This document shows positions 26,207 to 34,459 of a stretch of DNA of 56,765 bases, one piece after another. The DNA comes from Opitutia bacterium (GTDB lineage Bacteria; Verrucomicrobiota; Verrucomicrobiia; Opitutales; Opitutaceae), in assembly GCA_947472765.1 (NCBI GenBank), contig CANJCM010000022.1:1-56765 (forward strand), written 5' to 3'. The notes beneath the pieces are model-generated. The model was not told the DNA's origin. It made no database searches and saw only the letters and a list, made by a program, of their open reading frames with translations. Every line of letters begins with the position of its first letter. Position 1 is the first letter of the stretch. Both the position numbers and the translations under genes were made by a program.

Positions 26207-26230
26207 AGGGTTTTTGCGCAGCAAAAACCT
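26207..26230 (+). promoter_or_regulatory. Hairpin abutting the aminotransferase start codon
   Basis: GGTTTTTGC and GCAAAAACC form a 9-bp stem around a GCA loop, extended by a G-T pair, and the ATG follows directly at 26231. It is the plus-strand counterpart of the hairpin at 26007-26029, with a different loop base. No Shine-Dalgarno sequence is present between it and the ATG. Confidence 0.6.
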
Positions 26231-27319
26231 ATGAGCTACAAACTTTTCATTCCCGGCCCGATCGCCGTCTCCGAGAAAACGCTGCGCGCCATGGGCCAGC
26301 CGATGATCGGCCATCGCAGTCCCGACTTCGTCGCGCTGTACAACGCGATCCAACCCGACCTGCAGGCGCTCATGGACACCAAGGATCCGGTGTATCTGTC
26401 GACCAGCAGCGCCTGGGGCGTGATGGAAGGCTCCCTCCTCAATGTCGTGCAGAAGAAGGTCCTGAACTGCATGAACGGCGCGTTCTCGGACAAGTGGAAC
26501 GATGTCGCCCTTCGTGACGCCAAAGGCGCGACGGCGCTCAAGTTCGAATGGGGCCAGCCCGTCGATCCCGAGGCCGTTCGCCGTGAGCTCGCAACCGGTG
26601 CCTACGACGCCATCACGATCATCCACAACGAGACCTCATGCGGCTGCATGAGCGATCTGCCAGCGCTGATGAAGGTGGTCCGCGAATTTCCCGAAGTCAT
26701 CTCGATCGTCGACACCGTCAGCTCGTTCAGCGCGATGCCGATCAAGAAGGACGAACTCGGCATCGACGTCTTCATCACCGGCTCACAGAAGGCGCTCGCG
26801 ATGCCGCCCGGCCTCGCGCTGCTGTCGGTTTCGAAGCGCGCCCTCGATCGCGCCGCGAAAACCGAGGGTCGCGGATATTATTTCGACTTCGTCGAGTTCC
26901 AGAAGAACCACGAGGCCGGGATGACGCCGAGCACGCCGAGCATTTCCCACATCTACGCGCTCAAGTCCAAGCTCGAGGACATCAAGGCCGAGGGTATCGA
27001 TGCCCGCCACGCCCGCCACGCCCGGCTCAATCAGACGGTGCGCGATCACGTTCTCGCGAAGGGCTTCAAGATGTTCCCGAAGGAAGGCCATGGCTCGGTG
27101 ACGCTGAACTGTTTTGCGAACACGCTGAACTATGACCTCAGCGCGCTGAACAAGACGCTGAAGTCGAAGCACCACCTCGTGATCGACGGCGGCTACGGCA
27201 AGCTGAAGGGAAAGACCTTCCGTATCTCGAACATGGGTGACGAAACCGATGTGACGATCGCGGCGATGCTGAAGTCGTTCGACGCGGCGCTCGCCGAAAC
27301 GCCGAAGGCCGCGGCCTGA
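26231..27319 (+). CDS. Class V aminotransferase (alanine-glyoxylate / serine-pyruvate type)
   Basis: This 362-aa PLP enzyme starts MSYKLFIPGPIAVSEKTLRA with the family's PGP motif, then GHRSPDFVALYN. Further on are TIIHNETSCGCMSDLPALMK, IVDTVSSFSAMPIKKDELGI with the PLP-binding Asp, and FITGSQKALAMPPGLALL with the Schiff-base lysine at residue 187. The C-terminal FRISNMGDETDVTIAAML is the usual RIG.MG.-like end. Members interconvert alanine, glyoxylate, serine, glycine or pyruvate, or act on phosphoserine or aminoethylphosphonate. The substrate is not resolved. The gene is divergent from lpxK across 224 bp and ends in a strong terminator. Confidence 0.92.
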   Translation: MSYKLFIPGPIAVSEKTLRAMGQPMIGHRSPDFVALYNAIQPDLQALMDTKDPVYLSTSSAWGVMEGSLLNVVQKKVLNCMNGAFSDKWNDVALRDAKGATALKFEWGQPVDPEAVRRELATGAYDAITIIHNETSCGCMSDLPALMKVVREFPEVISIVDTVSSFSAMPIKKDELGIDVFITGSQKALAMPPGLALLSVSKRALDRAAKTEGRGYYFDFVEFQKNHEAGMTPSTPSISHIYALKSKLEDIKAEGIDARHARHARLNQTVRDHVLAKGFKMFPKEGHGSVTLNCFANTLNYDLSALNKTLKSKHHLVIDGGYGKLKGKTFRISNMGDETDVTIAAMLKSFDAALAETPKAAA

Positions 27320-27343
27320 GCGCACGGACAAGTCATCTTCACA

Positions 27344-27370
27344 AGGGGCACCAAGTCGGTGCCCTTTTTT
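27344..27370 (+). terminator. Rho-independent terminator after the aminotransferase
   Basis: GGGCACC pairs with GGTGCCC around AAGTC and is followed by six T residues, 26 bp after the stop codon. Confidence 0.9.
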
Positions 27371-27379
27371 CGTTTGGGC

Positions 27380-27455
27380 GTGGCACGGGTCTCCCGACCC
27401 GTGGCGGCCCGATGATTTTCCTGACGGTCTGCCCTGGTCAGCAGACCCGTGCCAC
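27380..27455. repeat. Inverted pair of REP-like hairpins, GTGG heads
   Basis: The outer 12 bases GTGGCACGGGTC (27380-27391) recur exactly as their reverse complement at 27444-27455. The left unit is a clean hairpin, CACGGGTC/GACCCGTG with TCCC loop. The right unit forms GGTCTGC/GCAGACC with an 8-nt loop. It lies just after the terminator and 118 bp before topB. Confidence 0.72.
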
Positions 27456-27572
27456 TGCGCTGCCCCGGACAAAAAGTTATCCGCGCGCCCCTCAGGATTT
27501 CGGGCGCCACCCGAAATCCGGAAAAACAATTTCTTGCAACTCGTCCCGCCGCGCTTAACGGCTCGCCCTTAC

Positions 27573-30371
27573 ATGAAGTCACTCGTCATCGCCGAGAAGC
27601 CCTCTGTGGCAGCGGACCTCGCGCGTTCGCTCGGCAAGGTGCCGAAGAAGGGCGATCACTACGAAGATGACGAATATGTCATCTCGTACGCCCTCGGCCA
27701 CCTCGTGGAACTCGAGATGCCCGAGGACATCGACAAGAAGAAATACGGTTTCTGGCGGCTGGAGACGCTCCCGATCATCCCCGAGAAATTCGGCCTCAAA
27801 CCGATCGAGGCCTCGAAGGAGCGCTTCGGCGCGCTGAAAAAGCTGCTCGCCCGGAAGGACATCACGCAGGTCATCAATGCCTGTGATGCGGGTCGCGAGG
27901 GCGAGCTGATCTTCGCGTACCTCTACCAGCTCACGAAGAGCAAGCTGCCGGTGAAGCGCGCCTGGATGCAGACGATGACCACCGAGGGCATCAAGGAGGC
28001 GTTCCGGAATCTCCGCGACGGCGAGAAGATGCAGGGCCTGCAGGATGCGGCCCGTTGCCGGAGCGAGAGCGACTGGTTGATTGGCATCAATGGCACCCGG
28101 GCGCTGACGAAGCGGATGTTCGGCTCGCGCGCGGGCAACGTGGCCTCGGTTGGACGCGTGCAGACCCCCACGCTCGCGATCGTCTATAACCGCGAACTCG
28201 AGATTCGGAATTTCAAGCCCCGCGCTTACTGGCGGGTGACGGCGACGTTCGAGGTCGCGAAGGGTCGCTACGAGGGCGTGTACCAGCGGCCGAACTTCAA
28301 GCGGGCCGAGGGCGACGATCACGATCGCATCGACCGCATCTGGGAGCAGGCGATGGCGGAGGCCGTCGTGGCCGCGTGCCAGGGCCAGCCGCTCGCCCGC
28401 GTCACCGAGGAAAAGAAGGGCAGCACGCAGGCCGCTCCGCGCCTTTACGATCTGACCACGCTCCAGCGTGAGGCGAACAACCGCTTCGGCCTGCCCGCGC
28501 GGCGCACCCTCCAGATTGCCCAGGCGTTGTACGAGCGGCACAAGATGATCACGTATCCTCGTACGGATTCGCGGGCGCTGCCGGAGGATTACATTCCGAC
28601 CGTCCGCGAAACGCTCCAGAATCTCGGCGGAGACCTGGGGAAGCATGCGCAGAAGGTCCTGGACAGTGGCTGGGTGCGGCCAAACAAGCGCATCTTCAAC
28701 AACGAGCAGATTTCGGATCACTTCGCCATCATCCCGACCGCCCACGAGACGAAGAATCTCGAGGACATGGAGGCAAAGGTGTTCGACATGATCGCCCGGC
28801 GTTTCGTCGCGGCGTTTTATCCGTCGGCCGAGTTCGATGTGACGACCCGCATCAGCACGGTGGGCCCGGCTCACGACTTCAAGACGGAGGGCAAGGTCCT
28901 CACCGTCCCGGGCTGGCTCGCGGTCTATGGTCGCACGAACGTCGACGAGGATGCGGCGGACTCCAAGTCGCTGCCCGCGCTGACCGCCGAAGATGGATCG
29001 CCGTCCCGGGCGAAGACCATCGATCCGATCCTTCACTCCGAAACCACGAAGCCACCGCCACGGTACACGGAAGCCACGCTGCTCTCCGCGATGGAAGGTG
29101 CCGGCAAGCTGGTCGACGACGAGGGACTCGCCGAGGCGATGAAGGAGCGCGGCCTCGGGACGCCAGCGACCCGGGCCGATACGATCGACGGCCTGATCAA
29201 TCAGAAGTACATGGACCGGGCGCAGCGCGAGCTGGTGCCGACGGCGAAGGCGGAGCAGTTGCTCCAATTTCTCGGCGCGGTGAAGGCCGAGGAACTGACC
29301 AAGCCCGACCTCACCGGCGAGTGGGAGTACAAGCTCCGGCAGATGGAGCACGGCAAGTTTACCCGGCCAAAGTTCATGGCCGAGATCGCCGCGACCACCA
29401 AGGGCATCATCGAACGCGTGAAGGGCTTCGAGGAAGATGACTCGATCGCGCGGACGACCGACATCCCCTCCCCGACCGACGGCAAACCGCTGCGGGAAAC
29501 ATTGCGCGGCTACAAGTCGCAGGACGGTGAGTTCATGATCTACAAGGTCATTGGCGGCCGGCGCATGGAAGAGTCCGAAGTGCGGGAACTGGTGGAGAAA
29601 GGCCGCGTCGGCCCGCTCGATGGCTTCATCTCGGCCCGGACGCGCAGCCGCTTCGCCGCCATTCTGAAACTTGTCCGGGACGAGGAAAAAAAGAAGTGGA
29701 AGGCCGAGTATGACTTCGGCGACAAGCAGGACCTCGCGACGCTGGAACCCTTCTGGAAGGATCCGGCGACGGGCGCGGAACTGTGCGAGTCGGGCAACAG
29801 TTACCTGCTGAGGGAGCGCGACGGTGATGCCTGGAAGCAGACTTTCCGCGTCGGCCGGCTGATGTGTCAGAAGGCGATCCCGCGCGAAGCGGCGATTGCG
29901 CTCGTTGCCGAGGGGAAGACCGAACTCATCCAAGGCTTTACCTCGAAGAAGGGCCGGCCGTTCGACGCCTTCCTAAAGCGTCAGGGTGAACGCATCGCCT
30001 GGGAGTTTCCGCCGCGGAAGGCGAAGCTCGACAAGGATGGCAACCCGGTGGCCCGGAAGGCCAAGGCTCCGCCGGATCTCACCAACGCCGTCGTGCTTGG
30101 GGCGAGCAAGATGCACAAGAACGGCGAAGTGCTCGAGACGCCGGAGGCTTTCTATGTGCGGCGTCCCGACCAGGACAATCGGATCGTCTTCACGCTCAAG
30201 CGCCAGCTCTGTGCGAAGGACATCCCGACCGAGGAAGCCAGGCAGCTCTTCGAGACGGGCCGTACCAACCTGATCGAAGGTTTCATGTCGAAGCGCGGCC
30301 TCCCTTTCTCCGCTTACCTCGTACTTTCGAAGACCGGGGCCAAGGCCGAGTTCGAGTTTCCGCCGCGCTGA
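27573..30371 (+). CDS. topB: DNA topoisomerase III (type IA) with C-terminal repeat domains
   Basis: This 932-aa enzyme passes single DNA strands. The Toprim domain starts MKSLVIAEKPSVAADLARSL and has INACDAGREGELIF with the metal-binding DxD-type acidic triad. The active-site tyrosine is Y328 in HKMITYPRTDSRALPEDY. LGTPATRADTIDGLINQKY and PDLTGEWEYKLRQMEHGKF complete the core. Beyond about residue 620 there are no four-cysteine zinc fingers. Instead there are several copies of the topoisomerase C-terminal repeat, such as GKTELIQGFTSKKGRPFDAF and GRTNLIEGFMSKRGLPFSAY. That architecture points to TopB rather than TopA. The ATG is at MKSLVIAEK; 13 upstream codons in frame lack conservation. Confidence 0.93.
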   Translation: MKSLVIAEKPSVAADLARSLGKVPKKGDHYEDDEYVISYALGHLVELEMPEDIDKKKYGFWRLETLPIIPEKFGLKPIEASKERFGALKKLLARKDITQVINACDAGREGELIFAYLYQLTKSKLPVKRAWMQTMTTEGIKEAFRNLRDGEKMQGLQDAARCRSESDWLIGINGTRALTKRMFGSRAGNVASVGRVQTPTLAIVYNRELEIRNFKPRAYWRVTATFEVAKGRYEGVYQRPNFKRAEGDDHDRIDRIWEQAMAEAVVAACQGQPLARVTEEKKGSTQAAPRLYDLTTLQREANNRFGLPARRTLQIAQALYERHKMITYPRTDSRALPEDYIPTVRETLQNLGGDLGKHAQKVLDSGWVRPNKRIFNNEQISDHFAIIPTAHETKNLEDMEAKVFDMIARRFVAAFYPSAEFDVTTRISTVGPAHDFKTEGKVLTVPGWLAVYGRTNVDEDAADSKSLPALTAEDGSPSRAKTIDPILHSETTKPPPRYTEATLLSAMEGAGKLVDDEGLAEAMKERGLGTPATRADTIDGLINQKYMDRAQRELVPTAKAEQLLQFLGAVKAEELTKPDLTGEWEYKLRQMEHGKFTRPKFMAEIAATTKGIIERVKGFEEDDSIARTTDIPSPTDGKPLRETLRGYKSQDGEFMIYKVIGGRRMEESEVRELVEKGRVGPLDGFISARTRSRFAAILKLVRDEEKKKWKAEYDFGDKQDLATLEPFWKDPATGAELCESGNSYLLRERDGDAWKQTFRVGRLMCQKAIPREAAIALVAEGKTELIQGFTSKKGRPFDAFLKRQGERIAWEFPPRKAKLDKDGNPVARKAKAPPDLTNAVVLGASKMHKNGEVLETPEAFYVRRPDQDNRIVFTLKRQLCAKDIPTEEARQLFETGRTNLIEGFMSKRGLPFSAYLVLSKTGAKAEFEFPPR

Positions 30372-30488
30372 CCGGCGGCCACGGTCCGGCGGCTGGGACG
30401 GGGCAGGAAGCGGGCGAGGATGTTCGGGTGCGGGGCCATCGGTTGCGCCCGTAACTTACCCGCATACCCTGCGTCTAGTCCCAGCACC

Positions 30489-31583
30489 GTGAAGTCCCAG
30501 TCCTACCTCGTCGTCGCGCTTGCGCTCAGCACCCTCGTTGGCGCGGGCGTGGCGTGGAACCAGTACCGCGAACTGGTGGAACTGCGCGCCGCGGCGTTGA
30601 ATCCCGCCGAGCGCGCCGAGTGGCAGAAACGCGCCTGGGACCTCGAGTCGCACAACCGCGAACTGCAGGATGAACTCGCCGCCCGGCAGGTGGCCGCAGG
30701 TGACAACGGGGGCAAGCGGCCCGCCGTGGACGGGGAAGCGCCGCCGGAGGGTCCGCCGCGGGGAGGACCACGCGGTGGCCGGGGACCGGGGCAGATCGCG
30801 GCGATTCGCGAACTGGTGAACAAGCCGGAGGTGCAGGCCTTGATGCGGGTGCAGCAGAAGGCGGCCATCGATTCACGTTACGCGGCGCTGTTTCACAATT
30901 TGAACCTCGCGCCCGAGCAGGTTGAGAAATTGAAGGATCTCCTGGTTGAACGTCAGACCACGCTGCAGGACGTCATGACTGCGGCACGCGAACAGGGGGT
31001 TAACCCGCGGAGCGATCCGGAAGGCTTTCGGCAGCTCATCGCGAACGCGCAGAGCGACATCAACAATAGCATCAAGTCCGTGGTCGGCGACAGCGGGTTG
31101 ACTCAATTGCAGAACTACGAGCAGACCCTGCCTCAGCGCAGCCTCGTCAACGACCTGCAGCAACGCCTGAGCTACACGAACACGCCGTTGACGCCAAACC
31201 AGGCTGATCAACTGGTCCAGATCCTCGCGACCACTTCGCCTCAGCGGGCCAACGCCGCGGGTCCAACCGGCGATTTCCCGGCGCCGCCGCCGGGTGGACG
31301 GGGCGGTTTTGGCGGAATGGCCGAAATCGGAGGACTCGTCGCCGGAGCCGTGGGTGCCGGACCGGGCGGCTTGGGAGGCGCGGGAACCGCGCGCGTGACC
31401 GCCGCGGCGGTCACCCAGGCCCAGACCGTGCTGGCTCCGCCCCAAGTTGCAGCGCTCCAGCAAATCCAGCAGCAGCAGCAGAGCCAGCAGCAGCTTCAGC
31501 AGATTCTCCGCGAGGCGGTGACCACCCCGGCAGGCCAGAGCGGTGGTGGCGGAACGCCAACCCGACGCAAGGGCGGCGGTTGA
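30489..31583 (+). CDS. Membrane-anchored coiled-coil / glutamine-rich protein
   Basis: I do not recognise a family. The 364-aa product starts with GTG (VKSQSYLVVALALSTLVGAG), an N-terminal membrane anchor or signal. A predicted coiled coil follows (EWQKRAWDLESHNRELQDEL), then a proline/glycine/arginine-rich linker and an alpha-helical domain with FHNLNLAPEQVEKLKDLLVE. The C-terminal third is glycine/alanine-rich and holds a glutamine run (QIQQQQQSQQQLQQIL), ending GGGGTPTRRKGGG. The helical part recalls periplasmic proteins that sense or chaperone, but the resemblance is too weak to name a role. Upstream codons to 30420 are open but unlike a signal. It precedes the aldolase gene by 175 bp. 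Confidence 0.65.
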   Translation: MKSQSYLVVALALSTLVGAGVAWNQYRELVELRAAALNPAERAEWQKRAWDLESHNRELQDELAARQVAAGDNGGKRPAVDGEAPPEGPPRGGPRGGRGPGQIAAIRELVNKPEVQALMRVQQKAAIDSRYAALFHNLNLAPEQVEKLKDLLVERQTTLQDVMTAAREQGVNPRSDPEGFRQLIANAQSDINNSIKSVVGDSGLTQLQNYEQTLPQRSLVNDLQQRLSYTNTPLTPNQADQLVQILATTSPQRANAAGPTGDFPAPPPGGRGGFGGMAEIGGLVAGAVGAGPGGLGGAGTARVTAAAVTQAQTVLAPPQVAALQQIQQQQQSQQQLQQILREAVTTPAGQSGGGGTPTRRKGGG

Positions 31584-31758
31584 TTCGTCCTGTAAATCGG
31601 GTTTCGTGACCCGGCCCTCGAATATGCGGCCAGCGGCAGGCTTCGGCACGGCGTTAGCTTAAGTGGGGTACGGTTCGTTGACCCCGTGTCATAGCCCCGT
31701 CCGAAAAAACCCTTGCGCGAGCCCGGAGCCGCAAGGACAGTCCCATCTCTTTCCGACC

Positions 31759-32733
31759 ATGATCGTCACCACCGCGCAGCTCTTCAAGCACGCCTACGGC
31801 AAATACGCCGTGGGTGCGTACAATATCAACAACGCCGAGCAGGCCATGGGCCTGTTCAAGGGCTGTGTTCAGTCGCAGGCCCCCTTTATCATCCAGCTCT
31901 CCAAGGGCGCTCGCAAGTACACCGACAAGCGCATGCTCGAGGCGATCATTCGCGCGGCCGGCGACGTGTTTCCCGAGGCCATCTACGCGGTGCACCTCGA
32001 CCACGGTGACGAGCAGACCTGCTACGAGTGCATCGATTCGGGCTTCTTCAGCTCCGTCATGATCGACGCCTCGCACGATCCGTTCGATCAGAACGTCGCC
32101 ATCACCAAGCGCGTCGTCGAAAAGGCGCATGCCAAGGGTCTCTCCGTCGAAGCCGAGCTCGGCATGCTCGGTGGCGTCGAAGAAGACATCAAGGTCGAGG
32201 ACGGCAATGCGTGTCTCACGGACCCGGATGAAGCCAAGGATTTCGTCAACAAGACCGGCTGCGACTCCCTCGCCTGCGCCATCGGCACCAGCCACGGCGC
32301 CTTCAAGTTCAAGGGCCGCCAGTCGCTGCACTTCGATGTGCTCGAGAAGATCAAGGCCCGCCTCCCCGGCTATCCGCTGGTGATGCACGGTTCCTCTTCG
32401 GTCCCGAAGGATGAGGTCGATCGCATCAACGCCGCCGGCGGCAAGATCAAGGACTCGATGGGCGTGGACCCGACCGAGTACCTGCCCGCCGCCAAGCTCG
32501 GTGTGACCAAGGTGAACATCGACACCGATGGCCGCCTCGTCTGGACGCGCGTGCACCGCGAATATTTCCGCGACAACCCGGGTGACTTCGATTTCCGCCC
32601 GCCGGGCAAGATTTTCATCGAGGAATACGCGAAGTTCATCGCGAGCCGCAATCAGCTCCTCGGCAGCGCGGGCCAGCTCACGGATCTCCGCGCCAGCCTC
32701 GGCGTGCGCAAGGATCAGTTCGCGAAGGTCTGA
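31759..32733 (+). CDS. fba: Class II fructose-bisphosphate aldolase
   Basis: This 324-aa zinc enzyme cleaves fructose-1,6-bisphosphate into triose phosphates. The signatures are VGAYNINNAEQAMGLFKGC at the start, YAVHLDHGDEQTCYECIDSG with zinc-binding histidine, and VMIDASHDPFDQN. SVEAELGMLGGVEED and later LVMHGSSSVPKDEV and GVTKVNIDTDGRLVW form the phosphate and substrate sites. It clearly belongs to the class IIA/IIB FbaA-like group. It is of normal length, with the start at the ATG of MIVTTAQLF. It stands alone with its own strong terminator 24 bp after the stop. Confidence 0.95.
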   Translation: MIVTTAQLFKHAYGKYAVGAYNINNAEQAMGLFKGCVQSQAPFIIQLSKGARKYTDKRMLEAIIRAAGDVFPEAIYAVHLDHGDEQTCYECIDSGFFSSVMIDASHDPFDQNVAITKRVVEKAHAKGLSVEAELGMLGGVEEDIKVEDGNACLTDPDEAKDFVNKTGCDSLACAIGTSHGAFKFKGRQSLHFDVLEKIKARLPGYPLVMHGSSSVPKDEVDRINAAGGKIKDSMGVDPTEYLPAAKLGVTKVNIDTDGRLVWTRVHREYFRDNPGDFDFRPPGKIFIEEYAKFIASRNQLLGSAGQLTDLRASLGVRKDQFAKV

Positions 32734-32756
32734 TCTCCCGGTAATTTCCAGCTTTC

Positions 32757-32787
32757 AGGCGCGGCCCAAACGGCCGCGCCTTTTTTT
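32757..32787 (+). terminator. Rho-independent terminator of fba
   Basis: AGGCGCGGCC pairs with GGCCGCGCCT around CAAAC, followed by a run of T residues to 32787. Confidence 0.93.
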
Positions 32788-32850
32788 GTGCGCCGACGTC
32801 AGCGCCGGCACCGCGGCCTGAAGCGGGTTAAAGAATGCCGTAGCCGTTTT

Positions 32851-32910
32851 GGGCGTGCACAAGGCCCGCCCCTACACGTACGGCCAGGCTTGCCATGTAG
32901 TGGCGCGCCC
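32851..32910. repeat. Degenerate inverted pair of REP-like hairpins, GTAG heads inward
   Basis: On the minus strand GTAG at 32872-32875 precedes GGGCGGGC, loop CTTGT and GCACGCCC, with one mismatched pair. On the plus strand a second GTAG at 32897-32900 is followed by GGCGCGCC-type sequence with a poorer stem. The first unit is nearly identical to the unit at 45624-45648. It lies between the convergent fba and ankyrin genes. Confidence 0.6.
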
Positions 32911-32945
32911 TCCGTTCGTTCGGCTACAGTTTGATTTAAACCGCT

Positions 32946-34442
32946 CTAGTAGCCAATCACCGGAATCGGCGCCATCGGCGGCGGAATGACCGCACCGTGG
33001 GCGAGCATCACTTCCTTGATCGCGGCGACGGTCTCGAACGATGGCTTGAAATTGCCGAACCGGTGTCCTTCCGCGACCCGCAGAGGGATCCAACCCTGCT
33101 TGCTCGGCTGGTTCCACACCTCGATCTTCGCGCCCTTGGTATCGAGGAACTTCACCACCTTGGGAAAGTTCGCGAACGCGGCGCCGTGCATCGCCGTGTC
33201 GCCATTGAGCGAGACCGCGTTGATGTCGGCACCGAGTCCCAGCAGGTAACCGATCGCCTCGACTGCCTCGTCCTCTGTGCCGGCTTCTTCCTCGGCAGCG
33301 CGCGTGCCGAGGCCCGCGGCGGCCATCAAGGGAGTCGCACCGTCGACGTTCGTAATCGTGGCATCGGCACCCGCAGCGATCAGCAACCGCATGTAGCCGG
33401 TGTCCGCGGTATCGGCAGCCAGCATCAAGGGTGTGCAACCGTTGCGATTGATGCGGCCACCGCCGGAAGGACCGCCGGTCAGCCGGGCATTCACGTCTGC
33501 TCCTTTCGCGATCAACTTTGCGATCAACTGTTCGCTGGTGGTCGGGCGCGGGTCCTGCGGAATCGGGTCGCCTTCGTCTTCGCCGCGGTCCGGCTTCCGC
33601 ACCCAGGTAAGAATATGCAGCGGCGTGTAGCCCGAACGCATGTCGCCCGGGTCCGCCCCGAGATCGAGGAGCGACGAAGCGAGTTCAAACCGGCCGTTCT
33701 CCACCGCGATCGTCAGCGCACTCGATCCCCGGCGCGGCTGCTTGTTGCCCGGCCGGATCGTCGGCGTGCTGGCGGCGTTGATGTCGACGCCCGCCTTGAG
33801 CAGCGCACGAACGATGTCCGCGTGACCGGCCCGCGCCGCGAAAAGCATGGGCGTGAAGCCCGTGTCCACCTGGCGGCGGAAGTCCGCGCCGGCAGCAATC
33901 AACGCTTCGACCACTTCGAGATGACCGTCCGCGGCTGCCCACATGAGCGCCGTCTGTCCCTGTTCGAGCGTGGCATCGACCTTGGCCCCTTTCGCCAGCA
34001 GTCCCTTCACCGGCCCGATGCGACCCGTGCGAGCCGCGGTCATGAGCGGCGTTTCACCGCCGCGAAGCGAAAGATTGGCATCGGCGCCGCCGTCGAGGAG
34101 GAGTCGGACAATCTGGTCGTTGCCATTCGTGCACGCGAGGGCGAGCGGCGTCACTCCGTAGCGATTCTGCACATTTGGGTTCGCCTTGGCGGCGAGCAGG
34201 CTCGTCACCACGCCGGCTTGCTCGTGGTGAGCAGCCCAATGCAGCGCGGTCATCCCGTCCACCTGCGCCTGGTTGACATCGCTGTCACCGAGGAGCGCTT
34301 TCACCGCCGCCAGGTCCTTGCGCTCCATCGCATCGGCCAGAGGCGCGCGCGCCGGCGCCGCGAGGAGTAGCGCACCGGAAGTGAGGAATATTCCCAGGGC
34401 CAGGCGCAGGCCGGCCAAGGACGGGCGAAGGCAACGATTCAT
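32946..34442 (-). CDS. Secreted ankyrin-repeat protein
   Basis: This 498-aa protein has an N-terminal signal peptide (MNRCLRPSLAGLRLALGIFL, then LLLAAPARA) and about ten ankyrin repeats filling the rest. Clear units include DGMTALHWAAHHEQAGVVTS, RYGVTPLALACTNGNDQIVR, GETPLMTAARTGRIGPVKGL, GQTALMWAAADGHLEVVEAL and GFTPMLFAARAGHADIVRAL. The repeats form a protein-binding scaffold; the partner is unknown. The exported location is read from the signal peptide. It is the third gene of a minus-strand operon, 17 nt after the DUF1552 stop. A functional link with the DUF1552/DUF1592 proteins is inferred from this. Confidence 0.88.
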   Translation of the reverse strand: MNRCLRPSLAGLRLALGIFLTSGALLLAAPARAPLADAMERKDLAAVKALLGDSDVNQAQVDGMTALHWAAHHEQAGVVTSLLAAKANPNVQNRYGVTPLALACTNGNDQIVRLLLDGGADANLSLRGGETPLMTAARTGRIGPVKGLLAKGAKVDATLEQGQTALMWAAADGHLEVVEALIAAGADFRRQVDTGFTPMLFAARAGHADIVRALLKAGVDINAASTPTIRPGNKQPRRGSSALTIAVENGRFELASSLLDLGADPGDMRSGYTPLHILTWVRKPDRGEDEGDPIPQDPRPTTSEQLIAKLIAKGADVNARLTGGPSGGGRINRNGCTPLMLAADTADTGYMRLLIAAGADATITNVDGATPLMAAAGLGTRAAEEEAGTEDEAVEAIGYLLGLGADINAVSLNGDTAMHGAAFANFPKVVKFLDTKGAKIEVWNQPSKQGWIPLRVAEGHRFGNFKPSFETVAAIKEVMLAHGAVIPPPMAPIPVIGY

Positions 34443-34459
34443 GGGTCGGAACGTTCGGC

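Noticed and set aside
27579-29933. A 784-codon minus-strand frame
   Set aside because: Antisense to topB, which has full catalytic motifs. The long frame is a by-product of GC-rich codon use.
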